Source: Cymbidium sinense (lineage: Eukaryota > Streptophyta > Magnoliopsida > Asparagales > Orchidaceae). Taken from it: a DNA stretch of 64,000 nucleotides. The notes under the pieces were generated by a model, which worked only from the letters and a program-made list of their open reading frames with translations, searched no databases and was not told the DNA's origin. Below are positions 1 through 12,584 of this stretch, piece after piece (positions within the stretch are counted from its first letter, which is position 1; each line of letters opens with the position of its first letter). The position numbers were made by a program, and so were the translations under genes. Location: assembly GCA_021442155.1 (NCBI GenBank), contig CM038214.1:138608040-138672039 (forward strand), read 5' to 3'.

Positions 1-2610
1 CTAAAACTCTAACCTTAAACTCTAAACTAAACTTAAACTAACCTTTAAAATCTTAAACACTAAACTCCTAAACTCTAATCTATAAACTAAACTCAAAACC
101 CTAAACACTAAACACTAAACCCTAAAACCCTAAACACTAAAGCCTAACTAACCCTAAACCCTAAATCCTAAAGTAACCTTAAACCCTAAACCCTAAAGTA
201 ACCTTAAACCATAAACCCTAAACCCTAAACTAACCCTAAACGTGAAGCTAACCTAAACCCTAAAACCCCTAAACCCAAAAGCTTAAAACTAATCCCTAAA
301 TCCTAAACCCTAAACCCTATCCCTAAACCTTAAATCCTAAAATTCTAAACCCTAAAACCCTAAATCAGAACCTTAAACCTAAAACCCTAAACCCTAAAAA
401 CCAAAAAATATAAACCAAAACTAAATGAAACCTAAAAGTTAAATAAATAAAAAAAATCTAAACCTAAATAAAAATAATAACTAAAAAATAAGAACCTAAA
501 CCTAAAAGTAAAATAAAATAAAAAATAAAAATAAACTAAAATAATGTAAAGAAAACCTAAATTAAACTTAAAAAATAAAAAAAAACCTAAGAATAAAAAA
601 CCTTAATAAAATAAAAACTAAACATAAAATAAAAATAATATAAACCACAAAAAATAAAATAAAAACTAAATAAAAAATAAACCTAAAATATAAACTTAAA
701 AATAAAACCAAAAAAAATATAAAATAAAACCTAAACCATAAACTAAAAAAACTAAATTTAAACTAAATAAAATAAAATAAACTAAAATAAATAAATATAA
801 AAATAAACTAAACTAAAATAAATAAAACCTAAACCTAAATCAAAAATAAACTAAACCTAAACCAAAACCTAATCCCTAAATAAAATAAAATAAACTAAAA
901 ATAAACCTAAACCTAAACTAAAAAATAAAACCTAAAAATAAACCTAAAAAAACCTAAAATGTAGACCTACAAAAATAAAATAAAAACATAAACCTAAACC
1001 TAAAATAAAAAAAAAACCTAAACCTAAAAAAATAAAAAAAAATTAAACTCAACTATAAAATAAACTTAAACCTAATTCTAAACATAAAAAATAAACTAAA
1101 ATTAAAAAGGTAAACTAAAATAAATAAACCTAAAATAAATAAACTAACTAAATAAAATAAAAAATTGACCTAAATAAAAATAAAAAAATAAAATAAACTA
1201 AACTCAATAAACTAAATAAACTAAATAAACTAAATAAACCTAAACCTAGTGATTTACTAAATTTAAAAAAACATTAAACCCTAAATTCAAAACCATAAAT
1301 ACTAAACACTAACTCTAAAACTAACCCTAAACCCTAAACCATAAACCTACAACCCTAAACCCTAAACCCTAAAAAACCCTAAACACCAAACCCTAAACCA
1401 TATGCCCTAAACCATAAACCATAAAACATAAACCCTAAACTTACAACCCTAAACCCTAAACCCTAAACCATAAATAAAAATTAAATAAAACTAAACTTAA
1501 ACTAATAATTGCTAAAAAAAAATTAAACCTAGACCTAAACCCTAAAAAAACCTAAACCTAAAACTTTAAACTTAAACACTAAACCCTTGATACCTAAAAC
1601 CCAAACCTAAAACCTAAATCAGAACCTTAAACCTAAACCTAAACTTAACCTAATCTTAAACTCTAAACCTAAACCTCACTAAACCTTAAACCCTAAATGA
1701 ACCTAAACTAAACCTAAACACTAAACTCCTAATTTAAAACTTAAACTCTAACTCCTAAATAAAACCTAAACTCAATCTAAACTAAATAACCTTAAACCCT
1801 AAACCCTAAACCTAAACCTAAACTAACCTAACTCTAACCTAAACTCCTAAACTTTAAACCTTAAACCCTAAACTAAACTAAACCCTAAAACCTTAAACCC
1901 TAAATCCTAAACTAACCCTAAACCCTAAACCTAACCCCAAAAACCCAAAACCCTAAAGACTAAACTCTAAACCCTAAACCTTAATTGCTAAATTAACCCT
2001 AAACCCTAAGCTAACCCTAAATCATAAACCCTAAATAAACCCCTAAACCCTAAAGCCTAAACACTAAACCCTAAACCCTAAACCATAACCCCAAATCCTA
2101 AAGCCTAAGACCCTAAACCCTAAAACTCTAAATCATAAACCATAAACCTTAAACTTGAAAACCTAAAAACCTAAACCTAAACTAAATAAAACCTAAAAAT
2201 AAAATAAATAAACAAACCTAAACATAAAGAAAATAAAAAATAAAAAAATATGAAAACCTAAACCTAAAATAAAATAAAATAAAAAATAAAAATAAATTAA
2301 AATAAAAGAAAGAAAAACCTAAACTAAACTATAAAAAATAAAACTAAGAATAAAAAACCTTAATAAAATAAAAATAAACTAAACCTAAAATAAAATAAAA
2401 TAAACACTAAATAAAAACCTAAACCTAAAAAATAAACTTAAAAATGAATAAAAGTAAAGCCTAAACCCTAAACTAAACCTAACATAAAAATAAAAAATAA
2501 ACATAAACCTAAACTAAAGTAAACTAAACTAAAATAAATAAAATCTAAACCTAAACTTAAAATAAGCTAAACTCTAAAACCTAATAAACCTAAACATAAA
2601 CCTAAACCCT
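1..2610 (+). repeat. Degenerate CCCTAAA telomere-like array, block 1
   Basis: Near-canonical CCCTAAA stretches (about 1-420, 1270-1480 and 1600-2160) alternate with A-rich modules of AAATAAA and AACCTAAA words (about 420-1250 and 2160-2600). A decayed anchor motif (GATTTACTAAATTT) is at 1251-1264, where the A-rich module gives way to the CCCTAAA module. G is almost absent from this strand. Heptamers are interrupted by AAAC, CCTAAAA and TAACC variants, so this is an old interstitial array and not a live telomere. No gene is seen. Confidence 0.9.
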
Positions 2611-3054
2611 AAGAATGGGCAGAACCTTGATGATAAGAATATCACCATTAACCAGGATCAGTCTAGATCTAGCGGTGAAGGCGAAGGGAGGAAGCATCAT
2701 CAGGGTGGTGGGGATGGAGGTGCTCATGGATATGGAGGTGGTGGTAAGAGTAGTGGTGGTTATGGAGAGGAGTGATGGAGGTTACAACCGGTGGTGGTGG
2801 CAGGGAGAGATCGGGATATGATGGTGGATCCGCTACGAGAGAGGGTTCGATGGGAACTGGAGAAATTGAGGAACCCGATCCACGCTATGGAACTATGTCT
2901 TTATAGAGATGCCAATCTAGGGTTTTATTTGCTCTATGGGTGCTCATTTTTTATCTATATCATCGATCATAGAAAACTTGGGTGACACTTTGGTTGATGA
3001 AATCAAAATGAAGAAATGTTGTATATGAATTTATTGTCAATTAAAAAAAGAAAA
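2611..3054 (+). pseudogene. GR-RBP 3'-end retrocopy, copy 1
   Basis: This is a truncated copy of a plant glycine-rich RNA-binding protein mRNA. From AAT at 2614 the frame reads the end of the RRM (NGQNLDDKNITINQDQSRS) and then Gly/Tyr-rich sequence, until a TGA near 2773. The GNWRN-type C-terminus (TGA at 2867-2869) lies in another frame, so there is a frameshift. The 3' UTR follows and ends in an A run at about 3043-3054, directly against CCTTAAACCC repeats. GR-RBPs bind RNA through an N-terminal RRM, which is missing here, so no function is expected. The 5' edge, CTAAGAATGGG, recurs in the other copies. Confidence 0.85.
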
Positions 3055-4554
3055 CCTTAAACCTTAAACCCTAAACCTAGTAGTTTACTTAATTTTTTTT
3101 AAAAAAACCCTAAACCCTATATCGTGAACCCTAAACCCAAAAACCAAAACCTTACACCCTAAACCCTAATCCCTAAACCATAAAACTAACTCTAAATATT
3201 AAACCTTAAACCCTTAACCCTAAACCCTAAAAAACCATACACCCTAAAAAACCCAAAACCTTAAACCTTAAACCCTAAACCCTAAAATCCTAAACTCTAA
3301 AGCATAAAGCCTAAACCCTAAACTCTAAACCCTAAACCCTAAACTAAAATCCTAAACCATAAATCTTAAACTCTAAAACCTGCAAACCTAAACCATAAAC
3401 CCCAAACCTTAAACCCTAAATCCTAAACCCTAAACCATTACCCTAAAAAGCTAAAATATTAAAGCTAAACTAAATAAAACCTAAAAATAAAATAAATAAA
3501 TAAACATAAATTAAAATAAAATAAAAACATAAACTAAAGCATAAACCTAAACCTAAACTTAAACCTTAACCTAAAAAAAAATAAAATATAAAATAAAAAC
3601 TAAATTAAAAATAAAAAAATAAAAACCTACACTAAAATAAAAAATAAAAACCTAAATAAAAATAAAACTAAACCTAAAATAAAAATGAAATAAACCTAAA
3701 ATAATATAAAATAACAACTAAATAAAAACTTAAACCTAAATAATAATCCTAAAAATAAAACTTAAAAATAAATAAAAAATAAAACCTAAAGCCTAAACTA
3801 AAAAAAAAACCTAAACCTAAAATAAAAATAAAATAAACCTTAACCTAAACTAAAATAAACTAAGCTAAAATAAATAAAACCTAAACCTAAACCTAAAATA
3901 AACTACACCTAAACCTAAACCTAAACTAAATAAAAAATAAACAAAAATAAACCTAAACCTAAACTAAAAAATAAAACCTAAAAAAACTTAAACCTAAAAA
4001 AATTAAAAAAAAACCTAAACCCAAACCTAAAAATAAAAAATAAAACCTAAACATAAAAAATAAAATACAAATAAAACTAAACTAAAAAATAAAAATAAAC
4101 CTAAACCTAAACGTAAAAGATAAACTAAAATAAATAAACCAAAAAAATATAAATATAAAAATAAACCTAAATAAAAATAAAAAATAAAATAAACTAAAAT
4201 AAATGAAAAATAGACTAAATAAACTAAATAAACCTAAACCTATTAGTTTACTTAGTTTTTTTTTAAAAAAACAAAATGCTAAATGCTAAAGCGTAAACCA
4301 TAAAACCCTAAACCCCAAAACTAAAACCCTAACCCTAAACCCTAAACCCTAAACCCTAAACCCTAAACCCTAAACCCTAAAAACCCTAAAGTCTAAGACT
4401 AATTACTAAACCCTTAACCCTTAATCCTAAACCCTAACCCTAAACCCTAAACCCTAAATCCCAAATGGTTAAACCTAAACCTAAAGTAACTACAATAATT
4501 AAAACTAAACCTAAACCCTAAAACCTAATTAACCTAAACCTAAACGTAAACCCT
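3055..4554 (+). repeat. Telomere-like array, block 2
   Basis: Anchor motif at 3082-3095, CCCTAAA module to about 3460, A-rich module to about 4230, second anchor at 4245-4258, then CCCTAAA again. The longest perfect heptamer run of the window, about seven units, is near 4331-4380. The last ~75 bases before the GR-RBP copy (AACCTAAACCCTAAAACCTAA type) form a leader also seen before other copies. This block shows one full turn of the composite unit. Confidence 0.9.
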
Positions 4555-5024
4555 AAGAATGAGCATAACCTCGATGGTAGGAACATCACCATTAACAACA
4601 GTTTGTATAGATCTCGTAGACAAGGGAAGGCGAGATGGTTTACATAGTGGTGGTGGGGATCTAGAGGTGCCGGGTGGATATGGAGGTGGTGGTCGAGCAG
4701 GGTGGTGGCGGCCGAGGGGTGATGGTGGTTATAACCATGGTGGTGGCGTAGGGAGAGATCAGAGATATGTGATCCCACTACTCGAGAGGTCGAGATCATT
4801 TTGATGGGAACTGGATAAATTGAAAAATGGATGATCTGATCTGTTGCTTATGGAACTATGTCTTTCTAGTAGAGATAGTTCTACTTATCTAGGGTCTTTG
4901 ATTTGCTCTATGGGTGCTCTTTTTTTGTCTATGTCTTCTATCTTAGAAAACATGGGGTGCTACTTGGTTGTTGGAATGAAAAAGAAGAAATGTTGAAATT
5001 AAATTTGGTCTTTGTTAAAAAAAA
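4555..5024 (+). pseudogene. GR-RBP 3'-end retrocopy, copy 2
   Basis: It has the same 5' edge as the other copies (CCCTAAGAATG). The RRM end is recognisable in pieces (NLDGRNITIN at about 4568-4597), followed by GGT/GGA-rich sequence and a decayed C-terminus near 4805-4825. The 3' UTR (CTTAGAAAAC, CTACTTGGTTG words) and an A run at about 5017-5024 are retained. Indels break the frame. The overlapping open frames on both strands here are by-products of the GGT-rich repeats. Confidence 0.82.
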
Positions 5025-6722
5025 CCTTAAACCCTAGACCCTAAACCCTAAAATAAAACTTAAACCCTAAACTTAAAACAAAAACCCAAAACTCAAAACA
5101 CTAAACCTAAACACTAAACTTTAAACCCTAAACCCTAAACCCTAAAAACCTAAACCATAAACCCTAAACAGTAATCCTTAAAACCATAAACCTTAAACCC
5201 TAAAAGCTAAAACCTATAACCCTAAACCCTAGACCTACAATCCTAAACCTATAACACCAAACCCTAAACCCTAAACTCTAAAAAATTCTAAACCTTAAAC
5301 CCTATCCCTTAAACCCAAAACATATACCCTAAACCCTAAACTAACCATAAACCCTAAACCCTAAACCTTAAATTCTAACCCTAAACCCTAAACCTTAAAC
5401 CCTAAAACCCTAAACCCTAAACTAACCCTCAAAACCTTAAATCCTAAACCCTAAACCCTAAACCCTAAACTAACCTTAAACCCTTAGCTAACCCTAAACT
5501 CTAAACCCTAAACCCTTAAAACCTTAACCCTAAAGCCTAAATAATAAGCCCTAAACCTTAAACCCTAAACCCTAACTCTAAACCCTAAACCCTAAAACCC
5601 AAAACCTATAATAAATAAAACTAAAAAATAAAATAAACAAGACACCTAAACCTAAATAAAAAAATTAAAAAATAAAAAATAAAACCTAAACTAAAAACTA
5701 ATCCTAAACCTAAAAACAAAATAAAATAAAAAATAAAAATAAACTCAAATAAATAAAGAAAAACCTAAATTAAAGTAAAAAAATAAAATAAACCTAATAA
5801 TAAAAAACCTTAACAAAATAAATATTAAATGTAAAATAAAAATAAAATAAACCTAAAGTAAAATAAAATAAAAACTAAATAAAAACCTAAACAAAAAAAA
5901 ACCTAAAAATGAATAAAAAATAAAACCTAAACCCTAAACTAAAAAAAATCTAAACCTAAATAAAAATAAAATAAACAAAATAAAATAAACCTAAACATAA
6001 ACTAAAATAAACAAAACTAAAATAAATAAAACCTAAACCTAAACCAAAACCAAAACTAAATAAAATAAAATAAACTAAAACTTAATCTAAACATAAACTA
6101 AAAAATAAAACTTAAAAATAAACCTAAAATAAAAATCTAAAACCCAAACCAAAAAAAATAAAATAGAAGCCTAAACTTAAACCTAAAAATAAAAAATAAA
6201 TCTTAAACCAAAAAAATAAAATAAAAATAAAATTCAATAAAAAGGTAAACCTAAACCTAAAAAATAAATTAAAATAAAAACCTAAACTAAAATAAATAAA
6301 CCTAAAATAAATAAACTAAACTGAAGAAAAATTAAAAGTAAACCTAAATAAAAATAAAAAATAAAATAAACTCAAAATAAATAAAAAACAAACTAAATCA
6401 ACTAAATAAACCTAAACCTACCAGTTTACTTAATTAAAAAAATAACTAAACCCTATATTCTAAACCTTAAACTCTAAATCCTAAACCTACAACCCTAAAC
6501 CCTAAACCCTAAACCCTAAATCCCTATACACTAAACCCTAAACCCTAAACCCTAAACCTACAACCCTAAACCCTAGTACCCTAAACCCTAAACCCTAAAC
6601 CCTAAACCCTAAAACATAAACCCTAAACCCTAAACTCTAAACCCTAAAACCTACAGACCTAAACCCTAAACCCCAAACCTTAAACCCTAAACCCTAAACC
6701 TAAACCCTAAACCCTAAGCCCT
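5025..6722 (+). repeat. Telomere-like array, block 3
   Basis: CCCTAAA module at 5025-5600, A-rich module at about 5600-6410, a well-kept anchor (AGTTTACTTAATT) at 6423-6435, then CCCTAAA to 6722. The order is the same as in block 2. No coding signal is seen. Confidence 0.9.
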
Positions 6723-7180
6723 AAGAATGGGCAGAACCTTGATGGTAGAAACATCACCATCAACTAGGCTCAGTCTAGATCTGGTGGTGGAGGCGAAGGT
6801 AGAGGCCATGATTATCGTGGTGGTGGGGATGTAGGTGTTATTGTGGGTATGGAGGTGGTGGTGCGATGGTGTTTATGGAGGTAGGAAGAGCGATGGAGGT
6901 TATAGGCTTGTAGTGGAGGAGAGATCAAATATATGATGGTAGATCTAGTTGAGAGGCGAGGTGGTTATGAAGCTGGAGAAAGCGAAGAATAGTCTATCGA
7001 TCTACTTTATGGGCTTGTCTTTTGGTAGATGGTTCTACTTATCTCGAGTTTTTTATTTGCTCTATGGGTGCTCTTTTTTTGATCTATGTCATAAATGTCT
7101 TAGAAAACTTGGGGTGCTACTTGGTTGATGAAATTAAAAAGAAGAAATGTTGAATCTAAATTGGTTCTCTATTAAAAAAA
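6723..7180 (+). pseudogene. GR-RBP 3'-end retrocopy, copy 3
   Basis: The frame reads NGQNLDGRNITIN, then an in-frame TAG in place of the expected Gln codon, then AQSRSGGGGEGRG. The glycine-rich part is frameshifted by small deletions near 6835-6870. The 3' UTR ends in an A run at about 7173-7180. Upstream is plain CCCTAAA, not the A-rich leader seen at copies 2, 4, 5 and 6, which defines a second subtype shared with the copy at 57.8 kb. Confidence 0.85.
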
Positions 7181-7512
7181 CCTTTAACCCTAAACACTAA
7201 ACTAAATCTTAAACCCTAAACTTAAAACCAAAACTCAAATCCCTAAACCCTAAACCTTAAAAATTCTAAGCCATAAACACTAAACCATAAGCCCTAAACC
7301 CAAAATCCTAAACCCAAAACCGTAAAACCCTAAACCCTAAACCCTAAATCCTACCCACAAACCTAAAACCATAATCCCACAAACCCTACCTATAACCCTA
7401 AACCCTAAACCCTAAAACCCTAAACCTTAAACCATAAACCCTAAACTAACATTAAACCCTAAACCCTAAACTAACCCTAAACCCAAACCCTAAACCCTAA
7501 TCCCTAAACCTT
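7181..7512 (+). repeat. Telomere-like array, block 4
   Basis: Degenerate CCCTAAA heptamers with some perfect runs. There is no A-rich module before the following insertion. Confidence 0.88.
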
Positions 7513-7647
7513 GAATAAAGATGTCATTAGGAGTATATCTAAAGAATGACCTAATCTTAACATAGTTATGGTAGTTAAAGAAAATGACTTCAAGAGACTT
7601 TCCCTTGCCTATTAGAGATTTGAATTCCCTAAACCCTAGCCCTATCG
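7513..7647. other. Short non-telomeric insert of unknown origin
   Basis: About 110 bases of ordinary complexity (7513-7625) lie between CCCTAAA repeats, followed by a last telomere-like scrap (CCCTAAACCCTAGCCC) before gypsy relic A. The paralogous junction at 59.28 kb lacks this piece, so it was probably inserted after, or deleted around, the duplication. No family is recognised. Confidence 0.5.
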
Positions 7648-9170
7648 CATATTATAATACCATATATTATAGTATAATCTAGCATCATATATTTGAGCAT
7701 GTAGTGATGTGTATTTGGATGTTATAAGATGTTTGAAATATTTTAGTATATTATGGTATTGTGCCGTATAGTCTATTTTAATATAAATCATAAAAAGATT
7801 GATTTAATAAATTAGATGATGAAATTTGTTAAATTTGAAGTGGGAATTAGGTTGTAGTTCCAAAGGTGTGCTACTCAACTTGTAGTCTAAAAAGTAAAAT
7901 TTTATATTCTAAATAAATATTATATGTTGTAGGATAGTATAACATCATATATCATAATATATTATTCTTCACATTTTAAATTCTTTTAGTATTATACAAT
8001 CATGAAGTCGAGCCTACACTAGCATTATTTATAAAAATGTTGATTTAAACTTTAAAATGGTGGAATTTGGCCAATTTCATACTCGGTAGAGCATGGCATC
8101 ATAATATATTGTTTCAATTTAAAATATGTAAGTGATACAACTAAAATATATAGTTTTTTTTATTATTTATACTAATTTTATGATATTTTATCTTAAGAAA
8201 TCCCTTGTGATCTGATATGCAATATAATATAATATAATATAATATGTTATAGTGTATTATGATATAGGATACCATAACATAGTGTAGCATCAGCATTATA
8301 GCATACTATTGTGTATTACTACTTGTTGTTTAGCATATTTTAGTTTGTTATAGTATGTAGTAGAGTTTGTACTAGTATAATTCATAAAAATACTAATTTA
8401 TATCTTTGAGATGATGGGATTTGGCCAAATTTAAGGTAAGTTTAGGGAACAACATTGGGGTGTGCTATGGTGTAATTTAATCAAAAGAAAGGAATTTTGT
8501 ATCCAAAATAAATGTTCTTTTTTCAACCATATTTTATACATTTTATATTATCATTTTAAGGTGTAATGTAAGATAATATATTATATGAAAGCATATTAAA
8601 ATATAATGTACATAACTATATAACCTCACATATATATGAATGTGAGGTGTGTTATTAAATGTTATTGTAGATTTTAGTATGTTTTAGTTTTGTTATAATA
8701 AGTTGGGTCAAAACTCACAAAAATTTTAATTTGAAGGTTGAGATGGAAGAATTTGACCAAATTCATGGCACTCACCAAGAAGCATCACCAAAATTATGCT
8801 ATTTTGTACCACTTCTAATAAAAAAATAACAATTTTACATCTAAAATGAACATTATTCAGATTTTTAGAAATGTTTTTTTATTTGTTCCTTTTAAGTGAT
8901 TCTAGTGAGGTGTAATGTTAGACAAAATATTATATTATAATAAATTATAATATAACATCATATATTATAATATGATATAATGTGTTAATTCACACTATAA
9001 TATGTGAAGCATGATATTGTATAGTTAGTTTGTGCTTGCGCCATCATAATTCATAAAATGTTGATTACAATGTTAAGATGATGTAATTTGAACAAATACA
9101 TTATTAAGATTTTGGTTGAAGTATTAAAGATGTGTATAAGAGAAGAAATAAGATTTGATGAGAATTTGAT
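7648..9170. repeat. Divergent ~340-bp tandem repeat in the gypsy 3' region
   Basis: Diverged monomers begin with CATAAAAATGTTGATTTA-like words at about 7790, 8031, 8384, 8716 and 9053, spacing about 241, 353, 332 and 337 bases. Each is followed by a GATGGAATTTGGCCAAATT-like box and usually by GGTGTGCTAT and AAATTTTATCTAAAATAAAT-like boxes. Between them lie ATATAATAT-rich tracts. The same series recurs at 59.4-60.7 kb. No open frame is seen. Confidence 0.7.
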
Positions 9171-11460
9171 GTCAAGGAAATTGGAGGGAGGTCCAGGGGA
9201 ACACACCTACATTGGACATGACATCTGAGGGGTCTATGTCGAAGGCATAGAAGAAGCAAATCTACTAGGGATCAGGGTTGAATTTGATTTGACAATATGA
9301 TTTGTGGAAAGAAAATCTCCTAGGGATAAGAATATATAATTCCCCAGGGATTAAGATTTAATTGACTTTAATTTCTTTGGTTTCAATTGATAGAGAGGTA
9401 TATCTGCTAGAGATATGGGCTCGAGTCTGCTAGAGATCGGGTATATGAACCTTCCACTAGGGAAGCAGGTTCAAGCTATCCCGTGGGATTGGGATTTGAG
9501 TTTGATTTCATAGATTATTTTAGGGATGTATCCGCTGGGAATAAGTGTTTGGTTGGATTTCTTTAATTTAGACTCTACTAGGGGAGTTAGTTTAATTTGG
9601 CTCCACTGGAGAGGTTGGTTTTGAATTTGATTTGTTTGCTTGAGTTGTTTACATATGATTTGGGCTCCATTGGGGAGAAGGCGGTGATTTAACTCCTGGA
9701 AAATCATATTATGTTTTATTTAATCTGAGTTAATGTATGGACCCTATCGTGTATGCGAACCCCTGAAGGGGCTATATCGATTGACCTAATTTAAATTTAC
9801 AAATCCAAAGGGATAGTCTACCGGGGGTAGAGCTAGCCAACCTTTAGGGTTGCCTATCGATGTGCGAGTGTGCTAGGAAGAGGCATATCATACTTACATC
9901 TTCCAAAGTGAGGAACAATCATGGACGTTGGATGCACAACAAATTGAACCTGACCTAGACTGAGTGAATGTCATTAGGGACTTCTATCAACTCAAAAGTA
10001 GTTAGAATTAATTTTATCTTCATTTCATGTGATTTGATATGGTTTATTTGGTTTAGTTTGATTTCAAATTGAGGGCATATCCACTAGGGATGTGAGCTTG
10101 GTCAAATTTAATAGATTTAATTTATGGACCATGTTGGTGTGCAATGGATCCACTAAGAAGGGGCTATATTGGACTTATCCTACCTCTGATTTACAAATCC
10201 AAAGGGATAGTCTACTAGATGTGGGTTGAGTTAGCCAACCAAAGGGGTTGGCTTTTGGTGCAAATGAAGAAGGCATAACATATTTACATCTTCTAAAGTA
10301 GGGAAAAAAACCAGGGTGATTTGTTGGTAGCACAACAAATCAAATCCGACATAGGGATGACTACTCAGGGAATATTGTTGGGGACTTATGTCAACTTAAG
10401 AGTAGATTCCTATAGGGAGTTTTACTGACACTACCATAAAGATAGGATGCCTTCTTAAGAAAAGGTACCACTAAGGGCGTCTTCATAATCCATAACATAA
10501 TATATATTTTGTTTATATCTTTGCGTGGACCCTGTTAGTGTGCGAGGGACCATATTGAGAAGGGTCTATGCCGATCTTGACCTATCTCAGATTTACTGGA
10601 CCAAGGGAGAATTTGCACAACCATAGGACAAATTCTCTAACCACGGGGTGTGAAGGGAACGCCCAATTCAATAGTAACCCTGGTGGTGTCTAAATGGGAT
10701 CACAAAGGATGTGATCCAAATATAGTGCCCAAAGGGAAGTTGTTGCTAGGGATGTTATCCTAATCCTTGGAAAACAAAGCTTATAGGTGTAAGATGGCCA
10801 ACTCAAGGAGAAAGTGTAGCAGACTTACATCTACCATGAGTGGTGTATCATAAGGTGCAAGAACCAACCAACCTAAGGTGTATCCATCAGCATGAGTGGT
10901 GTATCCATGAGTATAGTGAGAACCAACCAACCTAAGGTGGTGTAATGATCAATCGAAAAGAAAGTGTGGGCTTATAACTTTCCAAGTGAAATGATCATCA
11001 GGATAGTCTATCGTCGGTGGGATAAATGCTATCTGACCAAGAGAGACTACTAAGCAGGGAGCCTTGAGGAGGGACTAGACCTAGACTTGAAGCAGTTAGA
11101 TAGGAAGGAGCCACTAAGGGAGATATCCTAAACCTTAAATATACTCAACCAAATCGGCACAAAGGCTCTAAGAAGAAAGTGTAATGCACTCACATCCTCT
11201 TAAATGAAGGCCAACATGAGGTAGCTTACCGACCAGTAGTAAGGACTACTAAATTAACAAGGCACTTATCTGTGTGTAGTGAACAAGTAAGGAAGGAAAG
11301 TGTAGCAGACTTACATCCTCCAAAGCAAGAAGACCATTGGGGTGACACACTAGTAGGGTAGCTAGTCAGCCCGACCTAGAGCGGCCTCTGAGTGAGTGTC
11401 TCTAGGGGCATTATCTTAACTTAGAGTAGCCTAAGAAAAAGATGTGTTTATTTTATATAT
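9171..11460. repeat. Divergent ~400-bp tandem repeat in the gypsy 3' region
   Basis: A second monomer type recurs with a TTTACAAATCCAAAGGGATA-like box at about 9796, 10190 and 10589. Between these are recurring CTTACATCTTCCAAAGT and GCACAACAAATTGAACC words. Further partial units run to about 11400 (for example the box near 11310). Short CTAGGGGAT/CACTAGGGA words fill 9190-9700. The region is non-coding as far as I can read it; the small minus-strand open frame at 9471-9707 resembles nothing known. Confidence 0.65.
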
Positions 11461-11639
11461 TTGTATGTAGTTTGTGTTTGTGTTATGTTGATGAAGGTTA
11501 GTACACTGCTCAGGTTCCTTACACCTACCCTAAACACATCGTGGCAGATTAACAAACAAGAATACTATCAACTTGGAAGAGATTGAATTCAAAATGAAAT
11601 TTTGATTGATGATAATTATTTTCAAACATGATTTATTAT

Positions 11640-12344
11640 ATTTCTTTAAGTAGAGCCCATTGATTGAAAGCATTGGGTGCATTATCTTATGATTAATAAG
11701 TTGATAAGATCCTCTTTAGTAAGCCTTTTATATGGCAAAAGGGCCTTCCCAAGTGGTTTCAAACTTGCCTCCCATCTTACAATGAGCATCGATCCATCTA
11801 AAATAAGCTCTCCTACTTGAAAAGATCTAGGACATACCAACTTGTTATGAAGTTGAATCATTTTATCTTTTTACAACTCGGGGATTTAGCATGCTAGCAG
11901 GCGTCTCGCGTCCAAACCTTCAAGCTCTTCTAATCGTAACTTAGCATTCTACTCTATTATGATCTTGTTACCCACAACTATCCTTAGTGATGGGAGTTGG
12001 ACTTCTAATGGTAGAACAGCTTCAGACCCATACTTGAAAAGAGTAGACTGAGTTGTAGTTTTATATGTGGTGCAGTAGGCCCATAAGGCTTCAACTAAGT
12101 ACTCATACCACTGTCGCTTATTATTGTCAAGTGTCTTCTTTAGTATTTAAATGAGTATTTTATTGAAAGCTTCTACTAAGCCATTTATCCTCTAGTAGTT
12201 GATGGCAAAATATCTCCAATCTATTCTATGTCACCAAGAAAAGTTGTTGATCTGCTCTTGAATGCAATACCATTATGAGAGATATAATTCATTGAGGCAC
12301 TTCAAACCTATATACGATCTAGTTCTTAAAAACTAGAGCACATG
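11640..12344 (-). pseudogene. Integrase C-terminal region, gypsy relic A
   Basis: Minus-strand frames, broken by stops, read GSKAVLPLEVQLPSLRI, then NAKLRLEELEGLDARRL, then FQVGELIL and WEASLKPLGKALLPYKR. This is the usual order after the integrase core of plant Ty3/gypsy polyproteins (GPY/F-type module, DNA-binding tail). The polyprotein appears to end near 11620 with a GLYLKKY-like string. The equivalent in relic B is at 63350-64000. Confidence 0.72.
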
Positions 12345-12580
12345 CTAAGTTGTTACCTCTCTAAGAGAAATCTCCTTCGCCCATTTAGAAAAGTAGTTAG
12401 TAGTAGCTAAGATGAACTGATGGCCCTTGGAAGAAAGAGGATCAATAGGACCCACTATGTCGGTACTCCAACACTTGAATGGCCATGAGGCCAATGTAGG
12501 ATGTAGAATGTTGGGTGGTTGGTGTAGGACCACACTGTGTATTTGACATTGGTGGCATCACTCATTATCAATGGATTGAT
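12345..12580 (-). pseudogene. Integrase core fragment, gypsy relic A
   Basis: A 62-codon open stretch (12533-12345) reads WPFKCWSTDIVGPIDPLSSK and then GHQFILATTNYFSKWAKE. This is the retroviral-type integrase core, with the first catalytic Asp of the DDE triad in STDIVGP. The HHCC zinc-binding N-terminus is largely absent (only a short QCHQCQ-like stub near 12545-12565 precedes it), and the other two catalytic acids lie in decayed sequence. It is inactive. Confidence 0.8.
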
Positions 12581-12584
12581 AATT

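Noticed and set aside
1..420. A functional chromosome-end telomere at the left edge of the window
   Set aside because: Heptamers are too degenerate, long perfect runs are missing, and the sequence continues through transposons and polarity changes. It is interstitial telomere-like DNA.
3055..6722. CRISPR-like or bacterial repeat arrays
   Set aside because: Repeats are telomere heptamers and A-rich modules of plant type. There are no uniform spacers, and polyadenylated retrocopies are present.
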